60,799 bases of DNA from Gammaproteobacteria bacterium 45_16_T64 (GCA_002162955.1 MABD01000036.1:1-60799), one strand, 5' to 3'; shown: positions 22,501 to 27,538, counted from the stretch's first letter. Notes: generated from the sequence alone by a model not told the origin. A program made the numbers and translations.

Positions 22501-24831
22501 ATCATCGTAAGACAGTTCCGTTAATGCTCCATTACCATCGATGGTGGCGACCACTTGATTACGATCGTTATAAACGCTGTGTGCTAACACCCCTTCGGCA
22601 TCTTGTGTGATACGTAAGCGACCTTGGGCATCGTAAATATATTCTGTGGTGCCAAGGTCAATATCATCGGCTGAATCTACCGTAAACTTACCATCGGCCT
22701 CATGCTGAGAAACCAGTCGCCCTGCTCGATCAAACACTTGCTCTTGAATAAAGCCGTTAGCAAATTCTGTGCGGGTATGTTGCCCACCCGTTTTCGTATC
22801 CTGCGTGTAGGTGGTAACTTGATTAAACCCTGGCAACGAGGTGGCCTGTTCAATACTTAAGGTATCGTTATTAATCAGGTCCGCAGATCCATCATCTTGC
22901 ACATTTTCTACTAGTGCGGTGGCGACCAAGCGGCCTAAACCGTCATACACATAATGGGTGGCCTGTGTGCTGTCATTACTATCCGCATTGGGGGCAGCTT
23001 GCTGCACTAAACGACCACGGTGGTCATATATAAAATGTGTGGTGCTGGTGGTGCTATTCGCACTGTTATCATCAAGATTTAATGCGGTGTAAGTGGTAAC
23101 GCTCTGACTTATTTGGCCACGATAATCGAGGTGGGAAATGCTGTGTTGTGTGTTGCCGCCTTCGTTATTGGCCCACGTACTTAATAAGGCAACATCAATT
23201 GTCTCTGATACGGCGCTAATCGCATTTTGAGCACTTATAGCTTCAGGGGATGTGTCTGTGAGTAGGTTGGTGCTATAAAGCGTTTGAGTGACACTACGGG
23301 TATTATCCACCGCATTCATCGCGCTGTATGCTGTACCACTCACTTGACCCGCAGGGTTAATGCTAAAGGCTAAGCGTTTGCCCGAGTCATAGACAAAACG
23401 GGTAACCTCGTCGCCGCTAGCGGCAAATATGGCATCACTAGGGTTTAGATCTGGATCGGTATAACGCACCTCAGAGATAACTTGGCTATCGCTGTTGTAA
23501 TACCAGCGTATTGCATTACCCTCACCATCCATTTGCCACAGACGAAGCCCTTCGCTACTGGCAACCACACTGTCGCTGTCATAATCGTAGCCGTAGCGAG
23601 TCACATTGCCTTCGGCATCTTGTACAAAACGTACGTCACCTTGATCCGTATAACCAAATACCGTCACCGCTCGAAACCCACTGTCGTTTGCGGCAGACTC
23701 CACTTTACTGATCATCCGTTGGTTGGTGCCATTTTCAACGGTGCGCTCAATGTAATGGTACGTTGTTGTGCTGGTGCGCTCAGCAATATAACGCTGCCCC
23801 AAAGGTACGGCAGCATCCGCCTCAACACGGAAGCGCTGATAGGTGATAACGTCCGTTTTGTTGTCACCGTACACATATTCGGTGACGCTGGCTTTTTCCC
23901 CTTCGCCTTGGATGAGCTGTGCAATCCGAGGCTCGGTGTTGGAATCATCGACACCACTGTCATAGACAAAACTGACAACACTACCTTTGTCGTTGCCTAA
24001 GGTTTTATCTGCATTATTACTTTCACCTTGGCGTACGCTAACCAGTAACGGGTTGCCGTTACGTGTTTCATAAGTGTATTGGGTGACGTAATAACGATTG
24101 TCTGCGGGATTTTGCGGGGTAGCGTTTTGCGGGGTAAGATCGACCGCAACGCTTGTTATTACTTCTGGATGGTTGGTATCGGTGTATTCGTAATCGATGC
24201 TGGATAACACAATACCGTCTTTATCGATGTGTTTAATCGCTGTTACTTTACCTGCACTCAGTGTGATCAGCGTACTTTGACCGGCAGGATCGGTAATTGT
24301 GACGCTGGTATCGGTATGAGTATAGGTAAGCGCGAGTCCTTCACCATTAACCATCCGTGAAAGCTTGCCAAGGTTGGCACCTTGAGCGTTAAACTCATAG
24401 CTGACTTGGTTTTCTGGGTTACGGTACACCCATTGATCACCGATTTTGGTGATGCTGTCATCCACACCAATGTCATCACTGATGTAGGTATCGGTGGTTC
24501 CTGATTTTAGGGTAAATGTTTGCTCTGAACCTGTTTCTGTCCAGCGGGTAAGTTGGTTCCCGGATTGAACGACTTTTTGTTGAAAGTTAAACCGAGAGCT
24601 ATCACCGTCGTTGCCATTAAAATTCGCCTGACTGTTATAAGTGCGAACAACCGATGCATCAACACCATGACCGACTACTATTTGATCTTGGCGTTGCACT
24701 ACCAAGTTACCATTTACCGCGTTAACGTGAAGCTGATCCCCTGCTCCACCAAAGCCCATCCCTGCACTACCCAGTGCTTGCTTTGAACTGTTAAATAATC
24801 CTAATCCTTCGGTGGCGATAATAGCGGCCAT
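1555..24831 (-). CDS. Giant RHS/YD-repeat protein (7758 residues) with LysM domain, putative polymorphic toxin
   Basis: There is no Sec signal. The N-terminus (LGLFNSSKQALGSAGMGFGG, then GDQLHVNAVNGNLVVQRQ) matches the conserved head of large LysM/YD proteins. YD-repeat blocks with dozens of YDxxGR motifs occupy roughly residues 100-950, 3620-5500 and 6000-7000. Between them are a beta-sandwich insertion of about 2650 residues (950-3620) with Ig/FnIII- and LamG-like stretches, a LamG-like segment at about 4870-5090, and another insertion at 5500-6000. A LysM domain lies at about 7026-7079 (TYVVQQDGETLNN to LIIPNQV). Next come a Gly/Ala-rich hydrophobic stretch (about 7110-7200) and a core-closing motif VDLYGLGYEGG near 7511. 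The last approximately 240 residues are a hydrophobic tail without a recognised nuclease motif. RHS proteins form beta-cages around C-terminal toxins; size and insertions here are far beyond the usual 1400-3000 residues. AGGAG lies 7-8 bases before the ATG. Function as toxin or adhesin is inferred. Confidence 0.9.
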   Translation of the reverse strand: MAAIIATEGLGLFNSSKQALGSAGMGFGGAGDQLHVNAVNGNLVVQRQDQIVVGHGVDASVVRTYNSQANFNGNDGDSSRFNFQQKVVQSGNQLTRWTETGSEQTFTLKSGTTDTYISDDIGVDDSITKIGDQWVYRNPENQVSYEFNAQGANLGKLSRMVNGEGLALTYTHTDTSVTITDPAGQSTLITLSAGKVTAIKHIDKDGIVLSSIDYEYTDTNHPEVITSVAVDLTPQNATPQNPADNRYYVTQYTYETRNGNPLLVSVRQGESNNADKTLGNDKGSVVSFVYDSGVDDSNTEPRIAQLIQGEGEKASVTEYVYGDNKTDVITYQRFRVEADAAVPLGQRYIAERTSTTTYHYIERTVENGTNQRMISKVESAANDSGFRAVTVFGYTDQGDVRFVQDAEGNVTRYGYDYDSDSVVASSEGLRLWQMDGEGNAIRWYYNSDSQVISEVRYTDPDLNPSDAIFAASGDEVTRFVYDSGKRLAFSINPAGQVSGTAYSAMNAVDNTRSVTQTLYSTNLLTDTSPEAISAQNAISAVSETIDVALLSTWANNEGGNTQHSISHLDYRGQISQSVTTYTALNLDDNSANSTTSTTHFIYDHRGRLVQQAAPNADSNDSTQATHYVYDGLGRLVATALVENVQDDGSADLINNDTLSIEQATSLPGFNQVTTYTQDTKTGGQHTRTEFANGFIQEQVFDRAGRLVSQHEADGKFTVDSADDIDLGTTEYIYDAQGRLRITQDAEGVLAHSVYNDRNQVVATIDGNGALTELSYDDAGQVTRVIQYANYLTVSQLSRLSANSDDNVRALDVPLESLRPSFSNDDRITHNLYDDANRLIYSIDGEGYVSEIQYDGKGQITNTLKHSTPYPGFTPLNDSDITISRPSLADVGAFAQYNYATAEHFTVDNHTWVQGLHQTTDYNVAIGLSSRKEVGNEIGRSDLTGYNYTYQTVGTTSDALTQSVVSAIDIPSSRTLDFTQSIEALGFYGVASDVIGFEGSTLQYLETSDNQLLLRPVNQVLVGDSSYNSWDEITYHRNQYYAANRDFNFSFKAQDLAGVSDTKHDFVGISDGNGNQWGVRFSGVYTFAATTAHGEMGLHSFGVRSLGSTSQVDLEVKDNVAYLWVYAEGASRPDISQAAQLDLSTWGDFDVLHTTLEMDGTSTQQLAITDWTETGVAIDGPPAATYYHNDFSDEDNNYGFSGYTIGDVDNAAINSDTGIYFNVGAAESFNITQLGELNGANVMRVTTVDSTENVAYRELIGSKRYLLDDSTRTVIRYEFTGGVNSNTFRGFMGITDELGNRIGIKLLRNDVYSSISVRGYDHGQISSNRSTDIGTIYVAEIEMSGGEYHIYYYPKTIEGASTDSSLDNKSQRVLVDHGELPDNMGSRLSSYVQAYGDDSWYYSDKRFYITKMEEWGTEGQWSAQTLEDGNVITEGGLSYNQFFDLDDNTADKYLANLQDIESIKTTLTRLDVEGRAIADTSYQEEVATIFNPDHYDGHLTLLADGTLADGKYQINTEVIYSAESGLASQTYTDVVINGDYQVRTQTAGVAIDGFFNLTDSEHVDYLDIDNTQQIVATVSNYFTGEVVANTVTDLTYKNHYNGYLSLSEAPLADGVYDVVVSVSKLNPETGEVETKEIDASPFTIQQGDRYTYDHELTFDFDAMIAEGVDGVESDAIYGAVDQDSIKLTYWKEDGGIGETQVIEYDPSVTNTSALARKSAATNNAFIATLYNLVEGEYGYRLTYQQENTTEQSSIVGRFVSDPVLSVVNDWQQQNDIFADEHQFTLSGADASDNGRSVGNYLGYISTGDIPLAFSEINLGIEPSDDQANKDSIVQAYKESITLLVATVRYAGTDIVVSTTTTDRTAWPADDKYENILLLTDGTPLTSGEYDVSVTATLADSSVVDLKGFTLQVSDQLDASSTQSQGAQLTWEGINAEQLELRFGQAGTVDGVQPNYTEVLIEQVDGEPLPKVSVFDVKPNTNIPAISNLGASLTGLLGQYSVLSIAGLTTNPTSTSVTGVVNAGLEDSITQAYAQQPVNVTHTGTLNASHQASHTLEWEQFSRTVDFADLSELGSDALTANHGFVINDSIDGIDSETANKRVITDDNGIRLIHNDPDQPDNWVNVSGSLNYDNSLPTATKAKQTQMTYHFNSGRLDYSGFLGMEGTSSSNTTTYLGLYIQDNKAYSTTQSLSAGSQLMNLDANTDYVVTVTLKGTYASIELHKAGDETVNASYSDPTATSLLTSHSYMAVKGDGGQFGNSLLINSLMESGEHTDSTVVLEYRREGQTEWQNASVAQSDGKYSVSLGSQAIDGDRVDQWEYRVSEQQNGATLRQFSDVLESIAAVAGGVNIVQANSVTATVKTQQLSQSQGTSIQGFLTSTQQQNLDYAVTTITNSDGELVDTVTTWASLDKNYTGYLNISADNRLAEGLYSLSVDLVEDGAVTETLNAEYQRNNQHTVTQLITWAVDGDAINAAHELALHIRPKGSEEEYQKLLVTELNGQYQSTIVGAPNSEWEFVILEKHSEQETIMSARKGNVTLGEITGTVLEQYVAIGETTSSDNPNVTRIHATVVGDAGTFDVDTNVSSIAGYAGQVYLSNGEALADGNYTVTLSYYDESDALIRTGAPVVYQVGDDRSLVGSSVVNENTSLVTVQDIGTHYIVQYLDPASNATNTIEIAKGLDENTLTIEELNDSQYAYGIAYKDAQGQLYSQLDGSFIAEQVGTPTADELGWFYGQSVEVDVVAGVEVGAADISGGYVSSTVTVTKDNRIPENISFKNGTPVLSVSDLNGDLGFEYVDTFIPSGYWNGLGYSTRSYFVFKEGEALPDLNKPDWFSDGMDQSEMEFKAFIWADVEVDTPGYAGAYIEKKTMDGEWGFNRRKGLYGHQLNLPIDPASSGTYDLYYASHFVRTDEEGTEHVALTDFGGLQKIDSGSFQLGDSVEFEITLKDMPDEVMSFDFVVLDEEGNDLVANMYSVGDLEEDGSIQITVDGMTEFPTKYGLQYRIDYRNESEIVGGTGIQTIVSNISDDFDTLAYQASESNSSLIYPASENNIYAVLDVMPNRIYKTTNNAETIIAASVDVIADNRVPDNLYFKDGKPVIDVPDFNGDAGFEYAAHFWTSQWNEGPAYSTRSYFLYESNEIIQNTQRSNIDLLGYQPGAYVDYWKTTEGYIGAYAERREDTNSGAWSKNLDTGVQGHSIDLQGDWSKAVSMFSSDLNSEINGINPGSYSLYYATHRIHTDIKDTHHTYVTDFSGLQKIDSISFQEGSIKLADSVAFEIVLPDLPADITTFDVVLVGEGGDDLMSESHVVGELDNDKSSVSLMFNGITSLPSVSGLKYRLDFYKESKFVGTTSTQTITAEMNGNYIDWKTSPKELNYKLSTVSNIALDMYSDELSESESGSIVKLPNKILTKYELSTLDSVEVDIFSFDEIYAGKTVGEWFNSSSLSQLESALNPENSRNVVTNVSEIQNWSGSVNFRSDTSEALPEGHYLVRFTLVDKNGSELFEYRMVPYTVGAVGVPATTPTLTWNAGNVPASTDVWIRYKAATDLDYAVDNNGWKNVDVKLGANGQFNVSLTGLSLETTKISENQTTGLHDFEILYVDSLTHKEISGATGSFDIAYNSDTPTVLDIQFTRDINGREARTFYDVNGQIQATLSADGAVTEFIYNGFNQLIDTVRYSALVSESLRANGSLTDVLENSQASSDTTLHNVSLYNERGSVVATINAEGIVTLFEYNQNKQQVATKVLQRQLTDSYLKDVVFANPALMTVDKLLSYTSTDDNGALIFKPAATGASVDQLTQVNYTLRGEVNQTTAVDDTISQFNYDNMGRVVSTIVNYDNAVSNSRTASQGYDVKGRVTSETNGDQVVTHAYDLNGLRISTTTASADESINNNARTTRFFYDANGRLTFSLNNNDELAETLYNSFGEVIGSQTYAAHIRSDVIDTSLLQGGITSALLLQYFRSFRTESDNRNHIRYDRRGSVRLLADALGNQQRFEYNAFSERTRTIRDAKGGDLDGQTIINETFYDKRGRVVSTSDDALGVRRNASIVYDAFGRITDQFDGNNNHLNIELDKVGRQTQVLQFNKDGDILSQRDTTYDALGRVLTLQDGVGTTQYIYDDVNRNVAIKINTGTDTLTETTISNRFGETRLVEQANGDRTIYDYNDQGQLTAVYNNTEALRDLASFSESTIQGYIDAVNADAKQQADSVNEYYQSGLLKISEDVKGTKVHFTYDAAQRLIRKTVDYTEEGASNHVGLNLVTDYQYDAQGRQVSDIQWLGTPGEVTEANPNNAIITTTEYDVAGRVSHITVKGTIPDNDMDLEGKNDVVTSFTYDDLGNRLTVSTGGVPNVQYDTDDNDNLVRIYSAPLSSTRYEYDTLGRRVAEIVDSSFTDDETGQTLYQGLDLTTRYQYDANNNVVVSIAANDARTLFYYDAADREIFRVSAEGDVSETIYNAQHQVVGVRQYAAPINTYLLAGGANSDEVMARLGLGEGAGGSAVSQADIMADHPTSQRVYDDAGRLIYTIDALGLISKNIYDPVDRVVQTVQYAIDTGLENQLIADTHNGNDAVTLVDNAIFDAQAPVGSSHEQQTMYDVLGRAWIQVNALGQVTESQYDRAGRLVLQVQYDDALSDYTGGATEASIEAFIKAQRIDDIASQIRAEVQNTGEITTNRYTWFTYDALGRQKTQLNSLGYMSESEYDAAGRMVHSRRYTVHHALELLFAGDALNPNNEPLNNLSSSAFNTNLVKITDALNSMSLVELEEATLASATLKLNVWSSDLQKTVQDWYLAVDNISKGNVSTTNTNFVNSLRQTSTEYDNAGRVIAVIDEEANSKSNHPTDRERYEYDAAGNRTALINKKGDTWVSVYDAANRLIQKITPEVAQTELVGVLSTENFADGNGDLVVDGALTAIPNTSGDGLRLQNTDAIAATAEMVLNDASDNIWETTLSFSGDVLATNPVIYYAGANDLGGNRGVELELSETTIKVTHVFGNSEITSTLKDASDNELVLDKSKTYVFRFHLARAYSGEETSTLTATVYTVNGSTRNEVGSVSVQTDWDVDQSINVKSTASTGIRLAVAGESDQAIILHQMDNLVDDVRWAEWAETTRSVDTQQPVITEYEYDSLGNVTRMVEGKGTLGERVTGFVYDDLGRQTTTIHPTVGIYDEVSDTRATQDYSNEARLQVTRTPTETTYFDSLGNETAHLDTRGVDTFKVYDTGNRLAYEVDGEHYVTGYTYDAFNNVETLTRYANALNIDAVDMLRVPTNGRFGMTLSALEAQLSVDGVNDRTITNSYDALNRQTTVVQGSVAMLANGMDNGLSDLSTVSGTDYDDFGQIVREWRLDGNNAAVSTFHLYDQAGRRIATLDSENYLTSVSYDSEGNQTGRTEYANQYDGSVADFVAGDFSKQSLTTASAAEIDAVNDVLNSAIGYDREYHYTYDVLNRRTSEAQRHTFVDQVEFTDPMNNAVSSELTRTYAEEVLLSETTYDVLGNVVELSTTKDGTVDTKLTTQTFYDVLGRVTAIVEPGMISSTQDSSEQLVITHIDKGKGSAELRWRSPQLAGIDAGNVEFQYRVVGESIWSKSIATVNAVTTSVAVGGLDTNRYEYRVNYFRMGDEERYGVSRGEIDIITGNMNSPDNTTSWVEQSDGHVEIHVVTPVTGENLRLTINGSEVPDILLDSTGSYHIYTVTSAAADMLARGGYQFVVEDITTNEVLTQGNYQITQANDVTQASFSLLNSNYSVDSDVKSQMWYDHKKDKWRHNNSFSVDWSSTQQLGGGDVSWSITIETSNAHGDRHTKTITSEQVNVGGGFGWVVPGGITGTVSAPGHGNGRVTYTQKGLSFTNTHDKTSKGRSAKIEGVIGVTVWKQVGNTKLKVIDTQRENANSSGSGDASVNRIELLNVNLPENPQSLTLRYRVPQSALEDSIETQDGVIINRYQPLWKEVEVERVADGLYWGGRDGIPAGIYQFQLFDGANNVTSDAVGSALTLIPSELGEAADSAMMTIGDGVDSQSQIDAGTGQIVSPLTAFAYDAVGNRLQETRYSGGANREMLANGDVVGNTDVNKDQISRWRYDQAGNMTQHINGEQNNTFFAYDEAGKLRKEWLTTTTTDEFGQLRRQVQGQVFRYDNVGQQTHAVELRPQMDEEFRQLSGDKLLGTAVDEQQLSVTEMRYNSFGEMIAKGHVNSAYLGNDAEAPVTEASLQEYFQYNNLGQLIQTNQDTGVDRAYYYDRLGNMVQEISDSGMLYQDGAATDTDIGGLSYAQTFATADNLLRKTRYEYDSMGRTTHVAYPAFISGDPLTPVTFNPTTDQTYDRWGNVLTSTDAAENTTLYHYNDQNKVIYEQKLVGDTIAGWQQVGDETDNKLQKLDALTIDTHYYLDRQGRTIGTVDANNHRKATGFNNKGLAAKQVAADGGVLHNGYDALGQRREATNALGHSHYYRYDQAGQMTNHYTASGGETAYAYDEAGNQVEMKQLILSIDNGETNTWQTTKNTFDGLGNVVRTVVGDAEAGIGEVSKTKFYFDEQGNKAGSWLLGGGYSRTTNDYFGRKKEMVDLGGITTYFDYDQAGQLRHQYQTDDRFFVGANNVYKYEVEKQDIRFDYLINGQMKTRNDIGTNLETSFEYDVLGRQTNETFTGKIYELGAYEDTVTRFGMAWVANEVGKYEYAKTSYTFTETNYRDVKNDAIGNTRTYYDDLGRVTNVVSTSAGMDQYGINVQYEYDAMGNRIRVYEAGKEDDADTALWYSYDKMDRLRVAKGSAVDDGEGVYTLGKNTSQDDSSIITYDLAGNRITAERNNSTEFYQYDADNRHVATQAGDAGTGANQQFVNQKYYDRMGRAVYQLNYYYNPNDAEPEQGSARELMAYEYYSNGKMATQASHDPNGLEGSLWEHVSAKGEIEGLSNAKYTVEMKYTHFGELQQQVTNSGGNTDTINHYYGAFDSHKLIRKEASRSAAGYLPGTLSQYYDANGNVVNIRDHKENKNDRDLFLNGQGQIVRKRYSHTGNEADLGKIQYYYYSNGKGVATKGEEAPTDLDYNFTPINESYPSPTPGTYVVQQDGETLNNVALMMWGDASLWYLIADANGFGAAASLTAGQTLIIPNQVTNIHNTSETFKPYSATEIIGDTTPTMPLAPPPKESGGGCGVAQILVIIVVIVASIFTAGAALAGLGALGVTTGVTVGAGASGLFAAGLAVGSASLGSAIVAGFVAGAVGSIVGQLTGMALGIQDEFSWGDVGVGAVTGAFTAGLSTSQALAGVAAGTKETLSASQIAMNSAKYLVRSAATYAVDYAANKAAGNEVSFSWGNVAASAVAASIVKNGIGNSTTSGVGGLIQSTAVGTAQGLLTREIKRTLGIGGKQSGEMILANAFGQAIGNSIVGPGLSDGKNRDGIFGAEKSSGLLGHIFDGRGAVQSQENIVASTPVVPGKNSTNSNSPAHTGFQKSTSPLSGFNERMQSMEDFGRSMEGVFGSSDLDYTYKFGGTLDETIARTRFDFEYKSSRSENRKSDKWQKAGDQSRALPSENDGSSFGVLRSDVNEVDLYGLGYEGGNPKDGPTGVGDFGAIYGSASIINEVLARDKIVKVLSKTTGIAARYADKISVASKFTLNGFDGLAAVDKTMKTPGTQTSKIVGSAQPQLSALKTAGNIVNGVYVVSTAGKELLDSQEQGLSARETELNVATRVVGSGSEIAIGHAAAHTVGLGAAVFTAPLGGGVASWITGPVGYGVGYAATTIAYQFADVFSYNGDNVTLGTLVNNMTTDGYRELTTLFPEAKTPTTRGQMGRNR
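14690..16548 (-). repeat. Tandem duplication inside the RHS gene (two modules of about 315 residues)
   Basis: Copy 1 starts near 16545 (DNRIPENISFKNGTPVLSV) and copy 2 near 15603 (DNRVPDNLYFKDGKPVIDV), a spacing of about 945 bp. Matching landmarks run through both copies: YSTRSYF, GYAGAY/GYIGAY, YDLYYASH/YSLYYATH, TDFGGLQKIDS/TDFSGLQKIDS, the DSVEFEI/DSVAFEI strand and the IVGGTGIQTI/FVGTTSTQTI strand. The copies have diverged, so the duplication is not recent. The surrounding codons look more AT-rich than the YD blocks. Limits are approximate. Confidence 0.8.
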
Positions 24832-24868
24832 GTTTTTGCTCCTACTGCAAAATATCTACTGCTCACCA

Positions 24869-24889
24869 TTCGATCAATAAAAGATCGAA
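24869..24889. promoter_or_regulatory. Inverted repeat in the 5' leader of the giant RHS gene
   Basis: TTCGATC (24869-24875) and GATCGAA (24883-24889) are perfect 7-bp arms around AATAAAA, 38 bp upstream of the RHS start codon. It may be an operator or an mRNA hairpin. The rest of 24832-25038 is AT-rich and must hold the promoter, but I could not place -35/-10 elements with confidence. Confidence 0.35.
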
Positions 24890-25038
24890 CGACAACGTGT
24901 TAATACGTGAAATACATTCTTTTGTTCGCGTCATTGCGAAAGCTATATAGGTATATCCACAAAAAAATCGCGATCGTTTCGTTTTTTATGAAAAAAAGTG
25001 AAATAAATTTGAAATAGGGTATTTAATGTGCAATATAG

Positions 25039-25075
25039 AAAAGCCCACTGACATAACTTATGTCAGTGGGCTTTT
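25039..25075 (-). terminator. Strong rho-independent terminator after the metalloprotease pseudogene
   Basis: A perfect 17-bp stem (arms 25039-25055 and 25059-25075, AAAAGCCCACTGACATA and its complement) has a 3-base loop. It is flanked by A and T runs, so it can work in both directions. It sits 40 bp past the stop of the minus-strand metalloprotease pseudogene and upstream of the RHS promoter region, insulating the two. Confidence 0.9.
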
Positions 25076-25114
25076 TGTGGGAGGTATTACTTGTCTGTTA
25101 GCTCACGATCATGA

Positions 25115-26168
25115 CTAGTTATTAGCTGGAACTAACGTTACATCAATGTCAAAGCCCTCATCTGCGACAGCGCTACGAGACATTAATTGAGGGTTCTCAT
25201 CAAATCCCACTAATTGCTTTTCAACTTCTGCCCAGTCATTAAAATCATGGATTTCCGTTAACCGGTTGTCTTTGCATCTCTCGGTTGAGAATGCCCGCTG
25301 ACGAAAAGGGATTTTCTCTAACGGCAAAAATTCAATCAAGTCACTGAAAAACTGAATGGGGATAATATGGTTAATATTCGCTGCCACAGTGTCACTATCA
25401 ATAATATTATTCTCATTCCAATCAATAGGCCCTTTACCTATTCCCTCTTCTTCTAACAGATGGTTTTCATTTAAGGTAGGATTGCCCCCGTGAGAATAAT
25501 CAAAAGACAGTGCTAATATGGGGTTGTAGTTCATCACACTTGGATAATTCGGCTTACATACCACATTATCATCTCCCCCATGCAGCAAACCTAAGTTATG
25601 CCCTAGCTCGTGCTGTAGAACGCCCGCTTCCAGCAAACCATCGAACCAACTTACCCCGGTATAAACCGAGGTAATTACATGGCTACGACCAATTTTAACG
25701 GCTAATGTATGAAAGAAATAAGGGTAGCGATCTGGATCCATGAACTGCTCTCACTTCGATGCAAGGCTTTCTCCATATATCCACTCATCACTAATGGGCA
25801 GAGCTTCACCCCCACCAAGATCACCATTATCGATATCCGGGTTGCTCACTGGCTCACGGCTATCGGTGATACCGACTTCTGTTCATTAGACGCAATCCAA
25901 TCGATTTCTAGCAAAATATCTTTATGTAACGGCGTCACCCCAAGCCCGACTAAAGCCAAAGGCCCCACAACCTTACTTTCAATACCATCGGGAATGCTGT
26001 CACCATCAGTATCCCTAATGATTGGCGACGTCCCGTAATAACGCTCCTCTGAATTATTCAATCCATCACCACGACAGAATGCTCATTGCAGCCGACTAAA
26101 GTAACAATAAGGCAATATAGGATGATATAGAAAGGGGGATTAAGATTAGCAATGTGTTGTATACGCAT
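25115..26168 (-). pseudogene. Broken lipoprotein zinc metalloprotease gene
   Basis: Assembling frames from the ATG at 26168 gives a lipoprotein signal (lipobox LVGC, residue C27) behind a good GGAG site. A frameshift between about 26090 and 26061 leads into a calcium-binding type-3 repeat (YYGTSPIIRDTDGDSIPDG) and KDILLEIDWIAS. A second frameshift near 25870-25855 leads into PVSNPDIDNGDLGGGEALP. An in-frame TGA (25751-25753) follows. The zinc site HELGHNLGLLHGG, an HExxHxxGxxH metzincin-type motif, is in the last intact frame, followed by NYPSVMNY with the Met-turn. The order fits bacterial lipoprotein metalloproteases of roughly 350 residues. With three lesions it cannot make a full protein. 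The intact 208-codon 3' part keeps the zinc motif but lacks the export signal. Confidence 0.85.
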
Positions 26169-26393
26169 ACGGCCAGCTCCTTGTTATTGTTATAAAATCC
26201 ATTTCATACCGCTAAATCGATCTTATACTAGATGTCATCCATGGGATAGAGCGCTCTGTGGTAGAAAAACAGCCGACACTAATTCAAGTTTTTTTCCATC
26301 AGTCTGTAAGAAAAATGCCCCACCAACGACAGAAGCGGTATCATCCTGCTTTCCACGCCCAACTTTGGGTACTTTGGGGTCTATTTTGCATCT

Positions 26394-27500
26394 ATGAAAC
26401 AGCTTCTACTTATTGGCGGTGGCCACGCACATCTCGCGGTCATGCGCGACCTCGCGGAGCGTCCAATCCCTGACACCAAGGTCACCTTGATCACACCTCA
26501 GCCATTCCAATGGTATTCCGGTATGATCCCTGGATTTATGGCGGGTCATTATTCTGCTGAGGAATGCCGCATAGATTTACGGTCCTTGATCAAACAATCG
26601 GGTGTTGACCTTATTCTAGAGCCCATTATTGGCTTTGATGCGAACCGACAATGCGTTTGCCTACCCGATGGCACCCATATTGACTACGACATCCTGTCCC
26701 TTGACGTAGGTGGCGCAACCGACACCTCTTGGTTATCGGTCGGTAGGACACCCACTGTTCCTATCAAGCCGTTAGATGCTTTTATTCATCATTGGGGCCA
26801 AATCAAGGAACAAGCCAAAGTGAGAGCTGAACAAAAATCTAGCTACCATTTAGCCGTGGTCGGTGCTGGAGCGGCAGGCATTGAGCTGGTTCTGGCGGCA
26901 CAATATGCCTTAGCCCAATACCCATCAGTGCGGATTAGTCTGGTGGGAACACCTGGAGGCTTACTCCTCGGCCACGGTGCAAAGGTAAAACAACGTATTC
27001 AGCGAGTTCTCGCCGATAAAAACGTCACCTTCCACCCTTATCGAGCAGTCGCAACAGAAGAGGGGTTGCTGTTGTCTTCGGGCGATCAACTCACTGTTGA
27101 CTGCGTACTTGCCTCCACCGGTGCCATTGCTCATGAATGGTTGCAGCTAAGCCACCTTGCATTGGATGACAGTGGCTTTGTATCTGTGGATGAATACCAT
27201 CGCTGCCTGTCTCATGACAATGTCTTTGCCGTGGGGGATGTTTGCTCGCGAGTGGATGGTACCGTTGTACGATCTGGTGTGCATGCGGTCAAGGTGGGTC
27301 CAGTCCTTGCTAAAAATCTGCGTGCTGCCGCATCAAACCACCCCTTATTGCCTTATACTGCAAAAAGAAATTCGCTGTACCTTTTATCCTGTGGTGATCG
27401 CTATGGTGTTATGTCATGGGGTAATATGAGCGCCTCTGGAGGCTGGGTTTGGCGCTGGAAAGACTATATTGACCGACGGTTTGTGGCATACCACTCGTAA
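26394..27500 (+). CDS. FAD-dependent NAD(P) oxidoreductase, NDH-2/SelD-associated type
   Basis: This encodes 368 residues. A Rossmann FAD motif lies at the start (LLLIGGGHAHLAVMRD), then FQWYSGMIPGFMAG, typical of the pyridine nucleotide-disulfide oxidoreductases found fused or adjacent to selenophosphate synthetase (SelD). A second nucleotide motif (VVGAGAAGIELVLA) is near residue 160, and the FAD-closing FAVGDVC near 280. No SelD domain or neighbour is present, so this is the stand-alone form. It probably reduces a small molecule or quinone at the membrane face with NAD(P)H; the true substrate is unknown. It ends 38 bp before the sigma-factor start and may share a transcript with it. The 225 bp upstream carry no other credible gene. 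Confidence 0.85.
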   Translation: MKQLLLIGGGHAHLAVMRDLAERPIPDTKVTLITPQPFQWYSGMIPGFMAGHYSAEECRIDLRSLIKQSGVDLILEPIIGFDANRQCVCLPDGTHIDYDILSLDVGGATDTSWLSVGRTPTVPIKPLDAFIHHWGQIKEQAKVRAEQKSSYHLAVVGAGAAGIELVLAAQYALAQYPSVRISLVGTPGGLLLGHGAKVKQRIQRVLADKNVTFHPYRAVATEEGLLLSSGDQLTVDCVLASTGAIAHEWLQLSHLALDDSGFVSVDEYHRCLSHDNVFAVGDVCSRVDGTVVRSGVHAVKVGPVLAKNLRAAASNHPLLPYTAKRNSLYLLSCGDRYGVMSWGNMSASGGWVWRWKDYIDRRFVAYHS

Positions 27501-27538
27501 ACGGGCTTGTATTAATGAAGAATGAACAAGGACACTCT

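Noticed and set aside
23482-24000. 172-codon plus-strand frame inside the RHS gene
   Set aside because: It is a mirror of YD-repeat coding on the other strand and shows no start signal or recognisable motif.
25115-26168. Programmed frameshifting of the metalloprotease gene
   Set aside because: Three separate lesions including a TGA, with no slippery heptamer at the shift sites, fit a pseudogene.
26152-26473. Short plus-strand frames upstream of the oxidoreductase
   Set aside because: They overlap the pseudogene start and the oxidoreductase start in another frame and lack coding signals.
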